A DNA stretch of 12,436 nt. Origin: Propionibacteriaceae bacterium. Its GTDB lineage: Bacteria; Actinomycetota; Actinomycetes; Propionibacteriales; Propionibacteriaceae. Location of the stretch: assembly GCA_024636075.1 (NCBI GenBank), contig JAGXHS010000095.1:1-12436 (forward strand), in the 5' to 3' direction. How positions within the stretch are numbered: position 1 is the stretch's first letter; each line of letters opens with the position of its first letter. This document shows positions 1 through 6,980 of the stretch, piece after piece. The notes under the pieces were generated by a model, which was given only the letters and a program-made list of their open reading frames with translations, ran no database searches and was not told where the DNA came from. The translations under genes were made by a program, and so were the position numbers.

Positions 1-568
1 CGTCGATCACGTCGGCCCCGACCTCCATCGGGACCATGCCGTTCCAGCCGGTCTCCACCCGAGCCAGCTCAGCTCGGTACTCCTCCGCCTCCAGTCCCAC
101 CGCGGACGCCTTCACCCGAAGCGGAAGGTCCTTGCTGACCAGCACCACGTCCCGCCCCTCGGCGGAATAGTTCAACGCCACCGCCAGGATCCGCGTGTCG
201 TTGTCGCCCAACCGGAAACCAGCTGGCAGCCGCTCCGCATCGGTGTGGTTCAGCTCAATGTGCAACACTCCGCCCCGGTCGTTGATCGGCACCGGCAGAT
301 CCAATCGGCCGTGCTGAATCCGAAGGTCGTCCAGCAACCGCAGCGCAGTGCGGGCGAAGTAGCCCAGCTCGGCGTGGTGCCTTTTGCCCTCCAACTCTGT
401 GATCACGACGATCGGCAACACGATCTCGTGCTCAGCGAACCGCAGCAGGGCCCGTGGATCACTCAACAGCACCGAGGTGTCGATCACATAAGTCTTGATC
501 GCGATGTCGGCTTCGCCGTCGGCGGAGGACTTGCTGCTCTGCAGAACGTGGTTGTCGGTATTCAGCAC
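1..568 (-). CDS. phoH2: PhoH-family protein with N-terminal PIN domain (partial, 3' end outside window)
   Basis: The reverse strand encodes 189 residues from a GTG start, open at the window edge. It has the hallmarks of a PIN ribonuclease domain: VIDTSVLLSDP (Asp30), ITELEGKRHH (acidic Glu), GDNDTRIL and VLVSKDLPLR with their acidic residues. The ordered pattern of motifs matches the N-terminal half of PIN-PhoH proteins such as mycobacterial PhoH2 (Rv1095), which join a PIN RNase to a PhoH ATPase and act as ATP-dependent RNA helicase/nucleases. The PhoH Walker motifs would lie outside the window, so that half is inferred. I chose GTG568 because GAGGAG lies 6 bases upstream, and an in-frame TGA at 620-622 leaves no other start codon. 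The gene has no ATG start near its 5' end and is easily missed. Confidence 0.9.
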   Translation of the reverse strand, partial: MLNTDNHVLQSSKSSADGEADIAIKTYVIDTSVLLSDPRALLRFAEHEIVLPIVVITELEGKRHHAELGYFARTALRLLDDLRIQHGRLDLPVPINDRGGVLHIELNHTDAERLPAGFRLGDNDTRILAVALNYSAEGRDVVLVSKDLPLRVKASAVGLEAEEYRAELARVETGWNGMVPMEVGADVID

Positions 569-574
569 GGCGGG

Positions 575-580
575 CTCCTC
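575..580 (-). promoter_or_regulatory. Ribosome binding site deciding the phoH2 GTG start
   Basis: GAGGAG on the reverse strand, with a 6-base spacer to the GTG at 568. It is the only strong Shine-Dalgarno match in the short in-frame open stretch bounded by the upstream TGA at 620-622. Confidence 0.75.
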
Positions 581-619
581 GTCGGGGGCCGTGCCGGCTG
601 GCCTGCGACCCCCCTTTGG

Positions 620-718
620 TCAGGGACTAGGTCGTCGATCGGGTAGGGCACCGGATGGGATCGGCCCCGCAGCGGAACGACTGTGCCTCCGGTTCGGCAA
701 CGGTCTGGGACCATCCAT
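620..718 (-). CDS. Possible leaderless 32-codon upstream ORF in the phoH2 leader
   Basis: On the reverse strand an ATG at 718 lies 6 bases after a TAGCGT box and opens a 32-codon frame ending in TGA at 620-622. It begins MDGPRPLPNRR and is rich in Pro, Arg and Ser. It is in the same frame as phoH2, but 51 bases separate its stop from the phoH2 GTG. There is no homology I can name. It could be a regulatory leader peptide or simply the position of the phoH2 transcription start. Mycobacterial phoH2 genes are reported with a small upstream partner gene (phoAT), but I see no similarity that would justify that name here. Confidence 0.3.
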   Translation of the reverse strand: MDGPRPLPNRRHSRSAAGPIPSGALPDRRPSP

Positions 719-724
719 GCGAGG

Positions 725-730
725 ACGCTA
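725..730 (-). promoter_or_regulatory. Candidate -10 element of the phoH2 promoter
   Basis: TAGCGT on the reverse strand, 6 bases before the ATG at 718. The same hexamer and spacing occur in front of the hemolysin III gene. No convincing -35 is visible. The inverted repeat at 745-780 covers the place where a -35 or an activator would sit. Confidence 0.45.
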
Positions 731-744
731 GCCCGACCCTCGCG

Positions 745-780
745 CGTTTGTCGGAAGCCTCGCCGTGATGTCGACAAACG
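745..780. repeat. 9-bp inverted repeat, possible operator
   Basis: CGTTTGTCG at 745-753 and CGACAAACG at 772-780 are perfect inverted copies separated by 18 bases. The half nearest phoH2 overlaps the expected -35 region of the candidate phoH2 promoter (-10 at 725-730). A dyad with such spacing suggests a binding site for a dimeric or tetrameric regulator, but the regulator is unknown. Confidence 0.4.
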
Positions 781-900
781 TTCACTTGGCACGGGGTAGC
801 GCCAGCAAGAAGCCACGGTGACGTTCGATGTGGGCGACGCGATGGCCGACGGTGCGCGGCCGGGTCGTGTCGGTCGGGGAGAAGCAACTCGTCAGATCAT

Positions 901-914
901 CGGGATCGATCCCG
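901..914. repeat. Perfect 14-bp palindrome
   Basis: CGGGATCGATCCCG is fully self-complementary with no spacer. It lies about 390 bases upstream of the HAD-GH65 operon. It could be an operator, or chance in G/C-rich DNA. Confidence 0.3.
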
Positions 915-1201
915 GCCGGAAACCGACCAAGCGCTGCCTGCTACGACGACAACAGAAACCGACCGCGCATGACTCGCACCCACCCAAAGGAATGGCAGCG
1001 ATACCCGCAGAGCCTGGCTCTTGCGGCTACGGTGGTTTCAGGCAGTAGCGCTGACTCGCGGACCGCTGAATCGGGTGAAGCGTGCAGAGTATCTCTACTG
1101 CAACGACTCAGGTCTGGTGCTGTGCGAGCACATTTCGTGAGTCTGGTCAGGGCATTCAACGACATCGACGGAGATGCAATGCTAAACCGTCCGCGCAACC
1201 T

Positions 1202-1219
1202 CCGCCCCGCGCGGGGCGG
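1202..1219. repeat. Perfect 18-bp GC palindrome upstream of the HAD gene
   Basis: CCGCCCCGC followed directly by GCGGGGCGG, 78 bases before the HAD start codon. In RNA it would form a very stable short hairpin in the operon leader; as DNA it could be an operator. There is no T-tract, and it lies upstream of the operon rather than after a gene, so a terminator role is not favoured. Confidence 0.4.
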
Positions 1220-1297
1220 ACGGCCTGCGTGTCAGTTCAGTGCGTCGAGGAATGCTCCGAATCTTCGTCCGCCAACGGCACATGGAGCCCTCCTGAC

Positions 1298-2062
1298 ATG
1301 TCTACTCCCGACCTGTTTGACGGGACTGTGAGAGCAGTCCTCTTCGATCTCGACGGCGTCATCACCGACACCGCGTCACTTCACGTGGAGATGTGGAGCG
1401 AGTTATTCAATGACTTCCTCACTCGCTTCATGGCGGCCGACAACCCTGAACGGCGGCCGTTCACCCTGAACGACTACCTCGAGTTCGTCGATGGTCGACC
1501 TCGCTACGACGGCGCTTCCGCTTTCCTTGAGTCGAGGGGCATCGACTTGCCGTGGGGCGATCCGAGCGATGATCCCGATAAGGTAACGGTCTGCGGCTTG
1601 GCCAATCGCAAGAACGCTCTGATCAGCAGCGCACTTGAGGAGGGCAGGGTTGCGGTCTTTCCGACCAGCGTCACGCTCATCGACCGCCTCATCTCCCAGG
1701 ACATCGCGGTTGGCTGCGTGTCCTCATCAAGGAACTGTCGCGCTGTCCTCCGCTCAGTGGGCCTCATCGACAGGTTCGCCGAGATCCTCGACGGCGACGA
1801 TCGCGTCGCGCGAGGACTGGCTGGGAAGCCCGCTCCTGACACCTACCTGGACGCGGCGCAGCGGCTCGGGGCAACACCCGACAGCGCGGTGGTGGTGGAG
1901 GACGCGATCTCCGGCGTCGAGTCTGGCTCTGCTGGCGGATTCCGCCACGTGATCGGTGTGGACCGCGGAGCCGGACGTGCAGCTCTGGCCCAGGCCGGGG
2001 CAACCTGCGTCGTCACCGACCTGGGCGAGCTGCTCTCGGAGGTGCCTGATGAAGCTCACTGA
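1298..2062 (+). CDS. pgmB: Beta-phosphoglucomutase-like HAD-family enzyme
   Basis: A 254-residue HAD-superfamily protein. It would convert beta-glucose-1-phosphate to glucose-6-phosphate in the cytoplasm. Visible motifs are FDLDGVITDTA (nucleophile Asp17, acid/base Asp19), a helical cap of roughly residues 25-100 ending in GLANRKN, motif II CVSSSRN (Ser142-144), motif III AGKPAPDTY (Lys177) and motif IV VVEDAISGVES (Glu201-Asp202). It strongly resembles, from memory, M. tuberculosis Rv3400, which also sits beside a GH65 gene. I chose ATG1298 because GGAG lies at 1284-1287 and the HAD fold starts 10 residues later; the longer frame starting at 1082 adds 72 unrelated residues. It overlaps the next gene by 14 bases, so the two are almost certainly co-translated. 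A phosphatase role cannot be excluded from sequence alone. Confidence 0.85.
   Translation: MSTPDLFDGTVRAVLFDLDGVITDTASLHVEMWSELFNDFLTRFMAADNPERRPFTLNDYLEFVDGRPRYDGASAFLESRGIDLPWGDPSDDPDKVTVCGLANRKNALISSALEEGRVAVFPTSVTLIDRLISQDIAVGCVSSSRNCRAVLRSVGLIDRFAEILDGDDRVARGLAGKPAPDTYLDAAQRLGATPDSAVVVEDAISGVESGSAGGFRHVIGVDRGAGRAALAQAGATCVVTDLGELLSEVPDEAH
2038..2042 (+). promoter_or_regulatory. Ribosome binding site for the GH65 gene, inside the HAD gene
   Basis: GGAGG with a 6-base spacer to the ATG at 2049. It fixes the GH65 start inside the HAD 3' end and rejects the longer frame that begins at 1956. The arrangement is typical of translational coupling. Confidence 0.8.
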
Positions 2063-4412
2063 AACGCTGACTGTCGAGCCAGACGGGTGGGTCCTTGTAG
2101 AGGGTGGCTGGGACGCAGAGCGTTCTGTGGCGTCCGGCTCCAGCTTCCTCTGCGGGAACGGCTATCTCGGCTACCGCGGAACCACCGCAGAACAGCGGGC
2201 AAAGGACTACGTGGCACTCGTCGTCACCGACACCTACGACTGCGCCGACGGCAAGTGGCGAGAGCTCACCACCGCGCCCAACCCGCTCTTCGTCGCCGCG
2301 AGCGCTGGACAGGTCCCGCTATCCGTCGAAAGTGGGCACGAGGTTGAGGCCCGGTTCGATCTGCGGGCCGGGGTGTACTCCGGGTCCTTCACCCAGGACA
2401 TCGACGGTGTCGCCGTGCGCATCGAGGCCACACGATTCGCGAGCTACGACAACCTCCACCTGATGGCCCAACGCTGGACACTCAGTTCTGACGGCGACAT
2501 CACGATCGACATCGACGCCGGCATCGACACCGACATCTGGAGCCTCAATGGCGTCCACCTCCCCCAAGTCGACGTCCGAGCCGAGTCAGACGGACAGCTC
2601 CTGGCGAGCGCCAGAACCGTCGAGAGTGGAATCACGCTTGCCGTGGCCTCTGCGTCACGCCTCGTCGACGGGGTTGCTGAACAGTCCAAGGATTTCGCCG
2701 ACGACCAGGTCCACGGAACCCGCCGCACCGTCAAGGTCCGGGCGGGGCAGCCGGTCACCCTTCAGACCGTCGCCAGCGTCTTCTCTTCCAACGACACCAG
2801 CGACCCTGCGGCGGCCGCACTCGCCCTGGTCGACGACACGCGAGCCGAGTCGTACGACACGCTGGCCGCGGCTTCAACAGCGCGCTGGGAGGCAATTTGG
2901 TCGAACATGGACGTCGTTGTCGAAGGCGACCTCGTGTCGCAGGCTGCCCTTCGGTTCAGTGCGTACCACAACCGCATCTGCACGCCTGCACACTCCGATC
3001 ACCTGCCCGTCGGAGCCCGCGGCCTGTCCTGCCAGGCGTACCAGGGCTCGGCATTCTGGGATCAGGAGGTCTACAACCTCCCCGCATTCCTGTTCACCGA
3101 GCCGGAGCTGGCACGCTCACTGCTCGTCTACCGACACGGGACACTCGATGGCGCCCGCCGAAAGGCCGCTCGTCTCGGCTACCAGGGGGCCTATTACGCG
3201 TGGATCTCGGGCGTCACCGGCGACGAACTGTGCCCCGACATCTTCTTCGTCGACGTCCTGACAGGTCGGCCGATCCGCAACCACTTCAACGTCTGGCAGA
3301 TGCACGTCTCGCCAGACGTGGTCTCCACGATCGAGCGGTACGTGCAGGTCACCGAAGACGTGGGCTATCTCGTTGAGTACGGTGCGGAAATCGCCTTCGA
3401 AGTGGCGCGCTTCCTCCGCTCGTTCGTTCGCTACAACGACGCGACCCAGACCTACCACTGCATGCGGCTTCTGGGGCCTGATGAATGGCACGAGAACGTC
3501 GACGACAACGCCTTCACCAATTACCAGAGCCACGCCGCACTCGACTACGCACTTCGAACGTATGCATTGCTGGCTGTGGAGCACCCTGAAGCCCTGGCCA
3601 GGCTGGCCGACAAGATCTCATTGCTTCCCGACGAGGTTGACGCGTGGCGTCGGGTGCGCGACGGACTCGTGCTCCCGGCACCCGATCCGACCACCGGCGT
3701 GGTGGAGCAGTTCAAGGGGTTCTCCGCCCTTGAGGATGTCACCCCCGACCAGGTCCGTTCACGGCTCATCAATCCTGACGAGTACTGGGGCTGGCCGAAC
3801 GGCGTGGCCGTCTCCACCCAGGTTTCCAAGCAGGCGGACGTCCCGATGCTGATGTGGCTCCAGCGGCACCGCTTCCCGAAGGAGGTCCAAGCCGCGAACT
3901 ACGACCACTATCTCTCGCGGTGCGCCCACGGCTCCTCCCTGTCACACGCGGCATTCGGCATGCTCGCCGTCCAGATCGGCGAGACCGAGGAGGCCTTCCG
4001 CCACTTCCAGGACACTTCCACGGTGGATCTGCTCAACACCCACCATGCCGTCGTAGCGGGAACATTCATCGGCGGGATCCATACGGCCGCGTGTGGCGGT
4101 ACCTACCAACTCGCCGTGAACGGATTTGGGGGCCTCGACTTCACCGACAACGAGCTTGTCATCGCTCCCCACCTCCCGGAATCTTGGACCTCCCTGGCAT
4201 TTCCGATCGCATGGCGTGGACACCGCGCACGGGTGCTCATCACCCATGGCGGGGTGACCATCACCGCGGATGCAAGCAACCCCGCTCCCCTGGATGTCCG
4301 TTTCCCAGAGCGACACCTCAACATTGATCCGGGAGCATCCGCCGAAGGCGCCGTAGGCGAATGCGGTATTCGCATTCTCGAGTCGGGCGTGTCAACGCCG
4401 CGAGGAGCATGA
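2049..4412 (+). CDS. GH65 family glycoside phosphorylase (alpha-glucosyl disaccharide phosphorylase)
   Basis: A 787-residue inverting GH65 enzyme, a usual length for the family. Order: N-terminal beta-sandwich (about 1-270, with the GNGYLGYRG motif), helical linker, (alpha/alpha)6 catalytic barrel (about 320-690) and a short C-terminal beta domain. Family signatures are FWDQEVYNLP (Trp337-Asp338), LLGPDEWHENVDDNAFTNYQ with predicted catalytic acid Glu479, and KQADV (Lys594-Gln595), which is typical of the phosphorylases. It should phosphorolyse an alpha-glucosyl disaccharide to beta-glucose-1-phosphate, the substrate of the overlapping HAD gene. Which disaccharide (kojibiose, nigerose, maltose, trehalose or a glucosyl-polyol) I cannot tell; the GPDEW variant and the N-terminus look unlike the classical maltose and trehalose enzymes. 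There is no signal peptide, so it is cytoplasmic. Family call is firm, phosphorylase likely, specificity open. Confidence 0.92.
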   Translation: MKLTETLTVEPDGWVLVEGGWDAERSVASGSSFLCGNGYLGYRGTTAEQRAKDYVALVVTDTYDCADGKWRELTTAPNPLFVAASAGQVPLSVESGHEVEARFDLRAGVYSGSFTQDIDGVAVRIEATRFASYDNLHLMAQRWTLSSDGDITIDIDAGIDTDIWSLNGVHLPQVDVRAESDGQLLASARTVESGITLAVASASRLVDGVAEQSKDFADDQVHGTRRTVKVRAGQPVTLQTVASVFSSNDTSDPAAAALALVDDTRAESYDTLAAASTARWEAIWSNMDVVVEGDLVSQAALRFSAYHNRICTPAHSDHLPVGARGLSCQAYQGSAFWDQEVYNLPAFLFTEPELARSLLVYRHGTLDGARRKAARLGYQGAYYAWISGVTGDELCPDIFFVDVLTGRPIRNHFNVWQMHVSPDVVSTIERYVQVTEDVGYLVEYGAEIAFEVARFLRSFVRYNDATQTYHCMRLLGPDEWHENVDDNAFTNYQSHAALDYALRTYALLAVEHPEALARLADKISLLPDEVDAWRRVRDGLVLPAPDPTTGVVEQFKGFSALEDVTPDQVRSRLINPDEYWGWPNGVAVSTQVSKQADVPMLMWLQRHRFPKEVQAANYDHYLSRCAHGSSLSHAAFGMLAVQIGETEEAFRHFQDTSTVDLLNTHHAVVAGTFIGGIHTAACGGTYQLAVNGFGGLDFTDNELVIAPHLPESWTSLAFPIAWRGHRARVLITHGGVTITADASNPAPLDVRFPERHLNIDPGASAEGAVGECGIRILESGVSTPRGA

Positions 4413-4417
4413 TCGAA

Positions 4418-4458
4418 CCGTCCCTTCCGAGATTCCGAGAGGGTCTCGGAAGGGACGG
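4418..4458 (+). terminator. Strong hairpin terminator after the HAD-GH65 operon
   Basis: A 15-bp perfect stem, CCGTCCCTTCCGAGA (4418-4432) and its reverse complement (4444-4458), with an 11-base loop, starting 5 bases after the GH65 stop codon. There is no T-run afterwards, as is common for actinobacterial terminators. It separates the GH65 transcript from the GH31 gene. Confidence 0.8.
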
Positions 4459-4571
4459 GGTACGCCGGGCCGAGGTCGCCGCTGGTGGCCCGTACCCTGC
4501 GCCGGGACTTCTCCCCGGAGCCGACGCGGATTGCCCATTTGCCAGTCCGACCCCGGCATGCCCCTCCTCCC

Positions 4572-4577
4572 TAGACT
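4572..4577 (+). promoter_or_regulatory. -10 element of a leaderless GH31 promoter
   Basis: TAGACT followed by 6 bases and then the GH31 ATG at 4584, so transcription should begin at or next to the start codon. No Shine-Dalgarno sequence precedes the ATG, which fits leaderless translation. No good -35 at standard spacing. Confidence 0.6.
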
Positions 4578-4583
4578 GCTGTC

Positions 4584-6980
4584 ATGACACCAGTGACCGG
4601 CATCCCACAACGTTTTCACCTGTCAACCGCGCCGCTGGCCCCCGATTCCGCCATTGTCCAGGCAGACAACCACCGCATCACAGTGCTCACCCCACAACTC
4701 GTGCGCATCGAATGGTCACCGTCGGGCTCCTTCGCCGATCAGCCAACCCAGACAGTGTTGAACCGAGATTTCCCACCGTGCGAGTTCACCGTGACCGACA
4801 AGGACTCCACGCTGGAGATCATCACCGAACACCTGCACCTGTCGTACAACAAGCAGCGCCCATCCCGAGACGGGTTGAGCGTCACCGGAAAGGGCAGCTA
4901 CCACTCGGTGTGGCGATACGGCGAGGAGCCGAACAGCGAGTCCGCGGATTATCTGGGAGTGCCCATCAATCTGAAGGGAACGGCGCGCACCCTGGACGAC
5001 GCCGATGGCGCCATCGACCTGGAAGACGGTCTGGTCAGCACCTGGGGGGTCGCCTCACTCGATGATTCCAAGAGCCTTCTGTTGGATGACGAGAGCTGGC
5101 CGATCTCCCGCGAGGAGGGCGCGGTTGATGTCTACGTATTCGCCCATGGCACCAACTACGCCCAAGCGATGGCCGATTTCCACCACCTGAGCGGTCCTCC
5201 GCCGATGCTTCCCCGCTACGCTCTGGGAAACTGGTGGAGCCGCTACTTCCCCTATACCCAGGACGGCTACATCGAGCTGATGAACCGCTTCGCCGAGGAG
5301 GATCTGCCCTTCAGCGTCGCGGTCATCGACATGGACTGGCACCAGACCGACATCGACCCCAAATACGGGCACGGCTGGACCGGCTACACCTGGAACACCG
5401 ACCTCTTCCCCGATCATGTGCGGCTGTTGGAATGGCTCCATGAGAAAGGGTTGCGGGTGACCCTCAACGTGCACCCTGCCGACGGCGTCCGCGGATCCGA
5501 GCAGCGCTATCCCGAAATGGCCGAGGCGATGGGCATCGACCCGGACAGCGACCTGCCGGTCTCCTTCGACATTGCCGACAAGCGGTTCGCGATGAACTAT
5601 TTCGCGAAGATCCATCACCCGCTGGAGGACGAGGGGGTCGACTTCTGGTGGGTGGATTGGCAGCAGGGAAGCAGCAGCAGCATCCCCGGGCTGGACCCGC
5701 TGTGGATGCTGAACCACCTGCACTACCTCGACTCCAGCCGTGGCGGGAAACGCGGCATGACCTTCTCCCGCTACGCCGGGCCGGGGTCACATCGCTACCC
5801 GATCGGCTTCTCCGGCGACACCATCATCAGCTGGGAGTCCCTGGACTTCCAGCCCTACTTCACCGCCACGGCCAGCAACATCGGCTACGGCTGGTGGAGT
5901 CATGACATCGGCGGACACGCGCTCGGCTACAAGAATGACGAATTGGCCACCCGCTGGGTGCAGTTCGGCTGCTTCTCACCGATCAACCGGTTGCACTCCG
6001 GGAACAACGCCTTCTCCGGCAAGGAGCCGTGGCAGTTCAACGAGATCGCCGAACGGGTGCAAGGCGAATACCTGCGGTTCCGACACCGCCTGGTTCCGTA
6101 CCTGTACACGATGAACGAACGGGCTCACAGCGCAGCGACCCCACTGATACTGCCGATGTACTACCATCCGAGCCCCGCAGAAGCATCACTCAAGGTGCCC
6201 AACCAGTACCTGTTCGGCTCCGAGCTGCTGGTGGCACCCATCACCTCGCCGCGGGACCCGCACCTGAACCTGGCCAAGGTCACGGCGTGGCTGCCGCCTG
6301 GCACCTGGATCGACATCTTCACCGGGCTGATCTTCTACGGGGATCGCAGCACGGTGCTGTACCGGGGTATCGAGGACATACCGGTGCTGGCCGCGGCTGG
6401 CAGCATCCTGCCTCTGACCGGACCCGACCAGTTGCGCGTCGACAACCCCGCGGCGCTGGAGGTTCGGCTGTACGCCGGCGCTGATGGTGAGTTCCTGCTG
6501 TACGAAGACGATGACGCCGCCGAACCACGCGCCGTCCGTACCAGATTCCGGTTCGACTGGCGAGCCGGCATTTTCAGCATCGCCGGTGCCGAGGGGGAAC
6601 TGGACGTGGTTCCCACTGCTCGCCACTACACCGTGGTGCTCGTCGGTGCCCGTCAGGCGGAGGTGGAGCGTTTCGCCACCAACTACGACCCGGTCACCAA
6701 CAGTCTGACCATCGACGTCGGGGAAGTCAGCACCGCTGACGGGGCCACCGTCATCTTCAGCAGCGAACTGGTGCTGCACGACAATGCTGTCGAGCAGCGG
6801 GTGTTCGAGCTGCTCGACCAAGCGGAAATCTCGTTCGAGCTGAAACAGGACGTGATGGATGTTCTGGAGCGCAATTCGACAGCTGCACGACGGATGTCTG
6901 CGTTGATGTCGATGCGGATGGACGACGACCTGCTGGGGGCGCTCAGCGAGCTACTGCTCGCTCACCCGAACGAGAAGTAG
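4584..6980 (+). CDS. GH31 family alpha-glucosidase
   Basis: A 798-residue retaining GH31 enzyme. Order: N-terminal beta-sandwich (about 1-205), (beta/alpha)8 barrel (about 205-560, opening PRYALGNWWSRYFPY), then beta domains (about 560-725) with the LPPGTWIDIFTG signature. The predicted nucleophile is Asp358 in WWVDWQQG and the acid/base is Asp412 in IGFSGDTIISW. GWWSHDIGGH and FSPINRLHSG are also typical. It should cleave terminal alpha-glucosyl bonds, or transfer glucose. The WxDWQQG form of the nucleophile motif belongs to a subgroup whose substrate I cannot name; alpha-xylosidase or alpha-1,3-glucosidase activity is possible. There is no signal peptide, so it is cytoplasmic like the GH65 enzyme. 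About 65 C-terminal residues look purely helical and are not part of the usual fold. The 3' end overlaps the convergent hemolysin III gene by 19 bases. Confidence 0.92.
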   Translation: MTPVTGIPQRFHLSTAPLAPDSAIVQADNHRITVLTPQLVRIEWSPSGSFADQPTQTVLNRDFPPCEFTVTDKDSTLEIITEHLHLSYNKQRPSRDGLSVTGKGSYHSVWRYGEEPNSESADYLGVPINLKGTARTLDDADGAIDLEDGLVSTWGVASLDDSKSLLLDDESWPISREEGAVDVYVFAHGTNYAQAMADFHHLSGPPPMLPRYALGNWWSRYFPYTQDGYIELMNRFAEEDLPFSVAVIDMDWHQTDIDPKYGHGWTGYTWNTDLFPDHVRLLEWLHEKGLRVTLNVHPADGVRGSEQRYPEMAEAMGIDPDSDLPVSFDIADKRFAMNYFAKIHHPLEDEGVDFWWVDWQQGSSSSIPGLDPLWMLNHLHYLDSSRGGKRGMTFSRYAGPGSHRYPIGFSGDTIISWESLDFQPYFTATASNIGYGWWSHDIGGHALGYKNDELATRWVQFGCFSPINRLHSGNNAFSGKEPWQFNEIAERVQGEYLRFRHRLVPYLYTMNERAHSAATPLILPMYYHPSPAEASLKVPNQYLFGSELLVAPITSPRDPHLNLAKVTAWLPPGTWIDIFTGLIFYGDRSTVLYRGIEDIPVLAAAGSILPLTGPDQLRVDNPAALEVRLYAGADGEFLLYEDDDAAEPRAVRTRFRFDWRAGIFSIAGAEGELDVVPTARHYTVVLVGARQAEVERFATNYDPVTNSLTIDVGEVSTADGATVIFSSELVLHDNAVEQRVFELLDQAEISFELKQDVMDVLERNSTAARRMSALMSMRMDDDLLGALSELLLAHPNEK

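Larger units (their letters stand above)
569..1297. other. 729-base intergenic region between phoH2 and the HAD-GH65 operon
   Basis: No ORF here has protein-like composition; those present are Arg/Pro/Ser-rich chance frames. It holds the divergent control regions: a candidate phoH2 promoter and leader (569-780), a perfect 14-bp palindrome CGGGATCGATCCCG (901-914), a short dyad GTGCT-N5-AGCAC (1117-1131) and a GC-rich 18-bp palindrome (1202-1219). I could not assign a promoter for the plus-strand operon. No tRNA or other structural RNA was recognised. The length is unusual for such a compact genome and may hold decayed coding sequence or a small RNA. Confidence 0.6.

Noticed and set aside
771..786. 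LacI-type operator around the AAACGTT core
   Set aside because: Only the central bases fit the LacI-family consensus; the outer positions do not, and the 9-bp dyad explains the bases better.
562..816. 84-codon minus-strand ORF overlapping the phoH2 start by 7 bases, a possible phoAT-like partner
   Set aside because: Arg/Pro-rich composition, no third-position G/C bias, no ribosome binding site and no recognisable similarity. The overlap alone is not enough.
1082..1297. N-terminal extension of the HAD gene to an upstream ATG at 1082
   Set aside because: The 72 extra residues are low-complexity and unrelated to the family; the HAD fold begins just after ATG1298, which has its own GGAG.
828..1331. 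167-codon plus-strand ORF in the intergenic region
   Set aside because: Composition is that of a chance high-GC frame, and it runs into the HAD gene in the wrong frame.
1956..2048. Earlier ATG for the GH65 gene
   Set aside because: It would read 31 residues out of frame across HAD motif sequence; GGAGG fixes the start at 2049.
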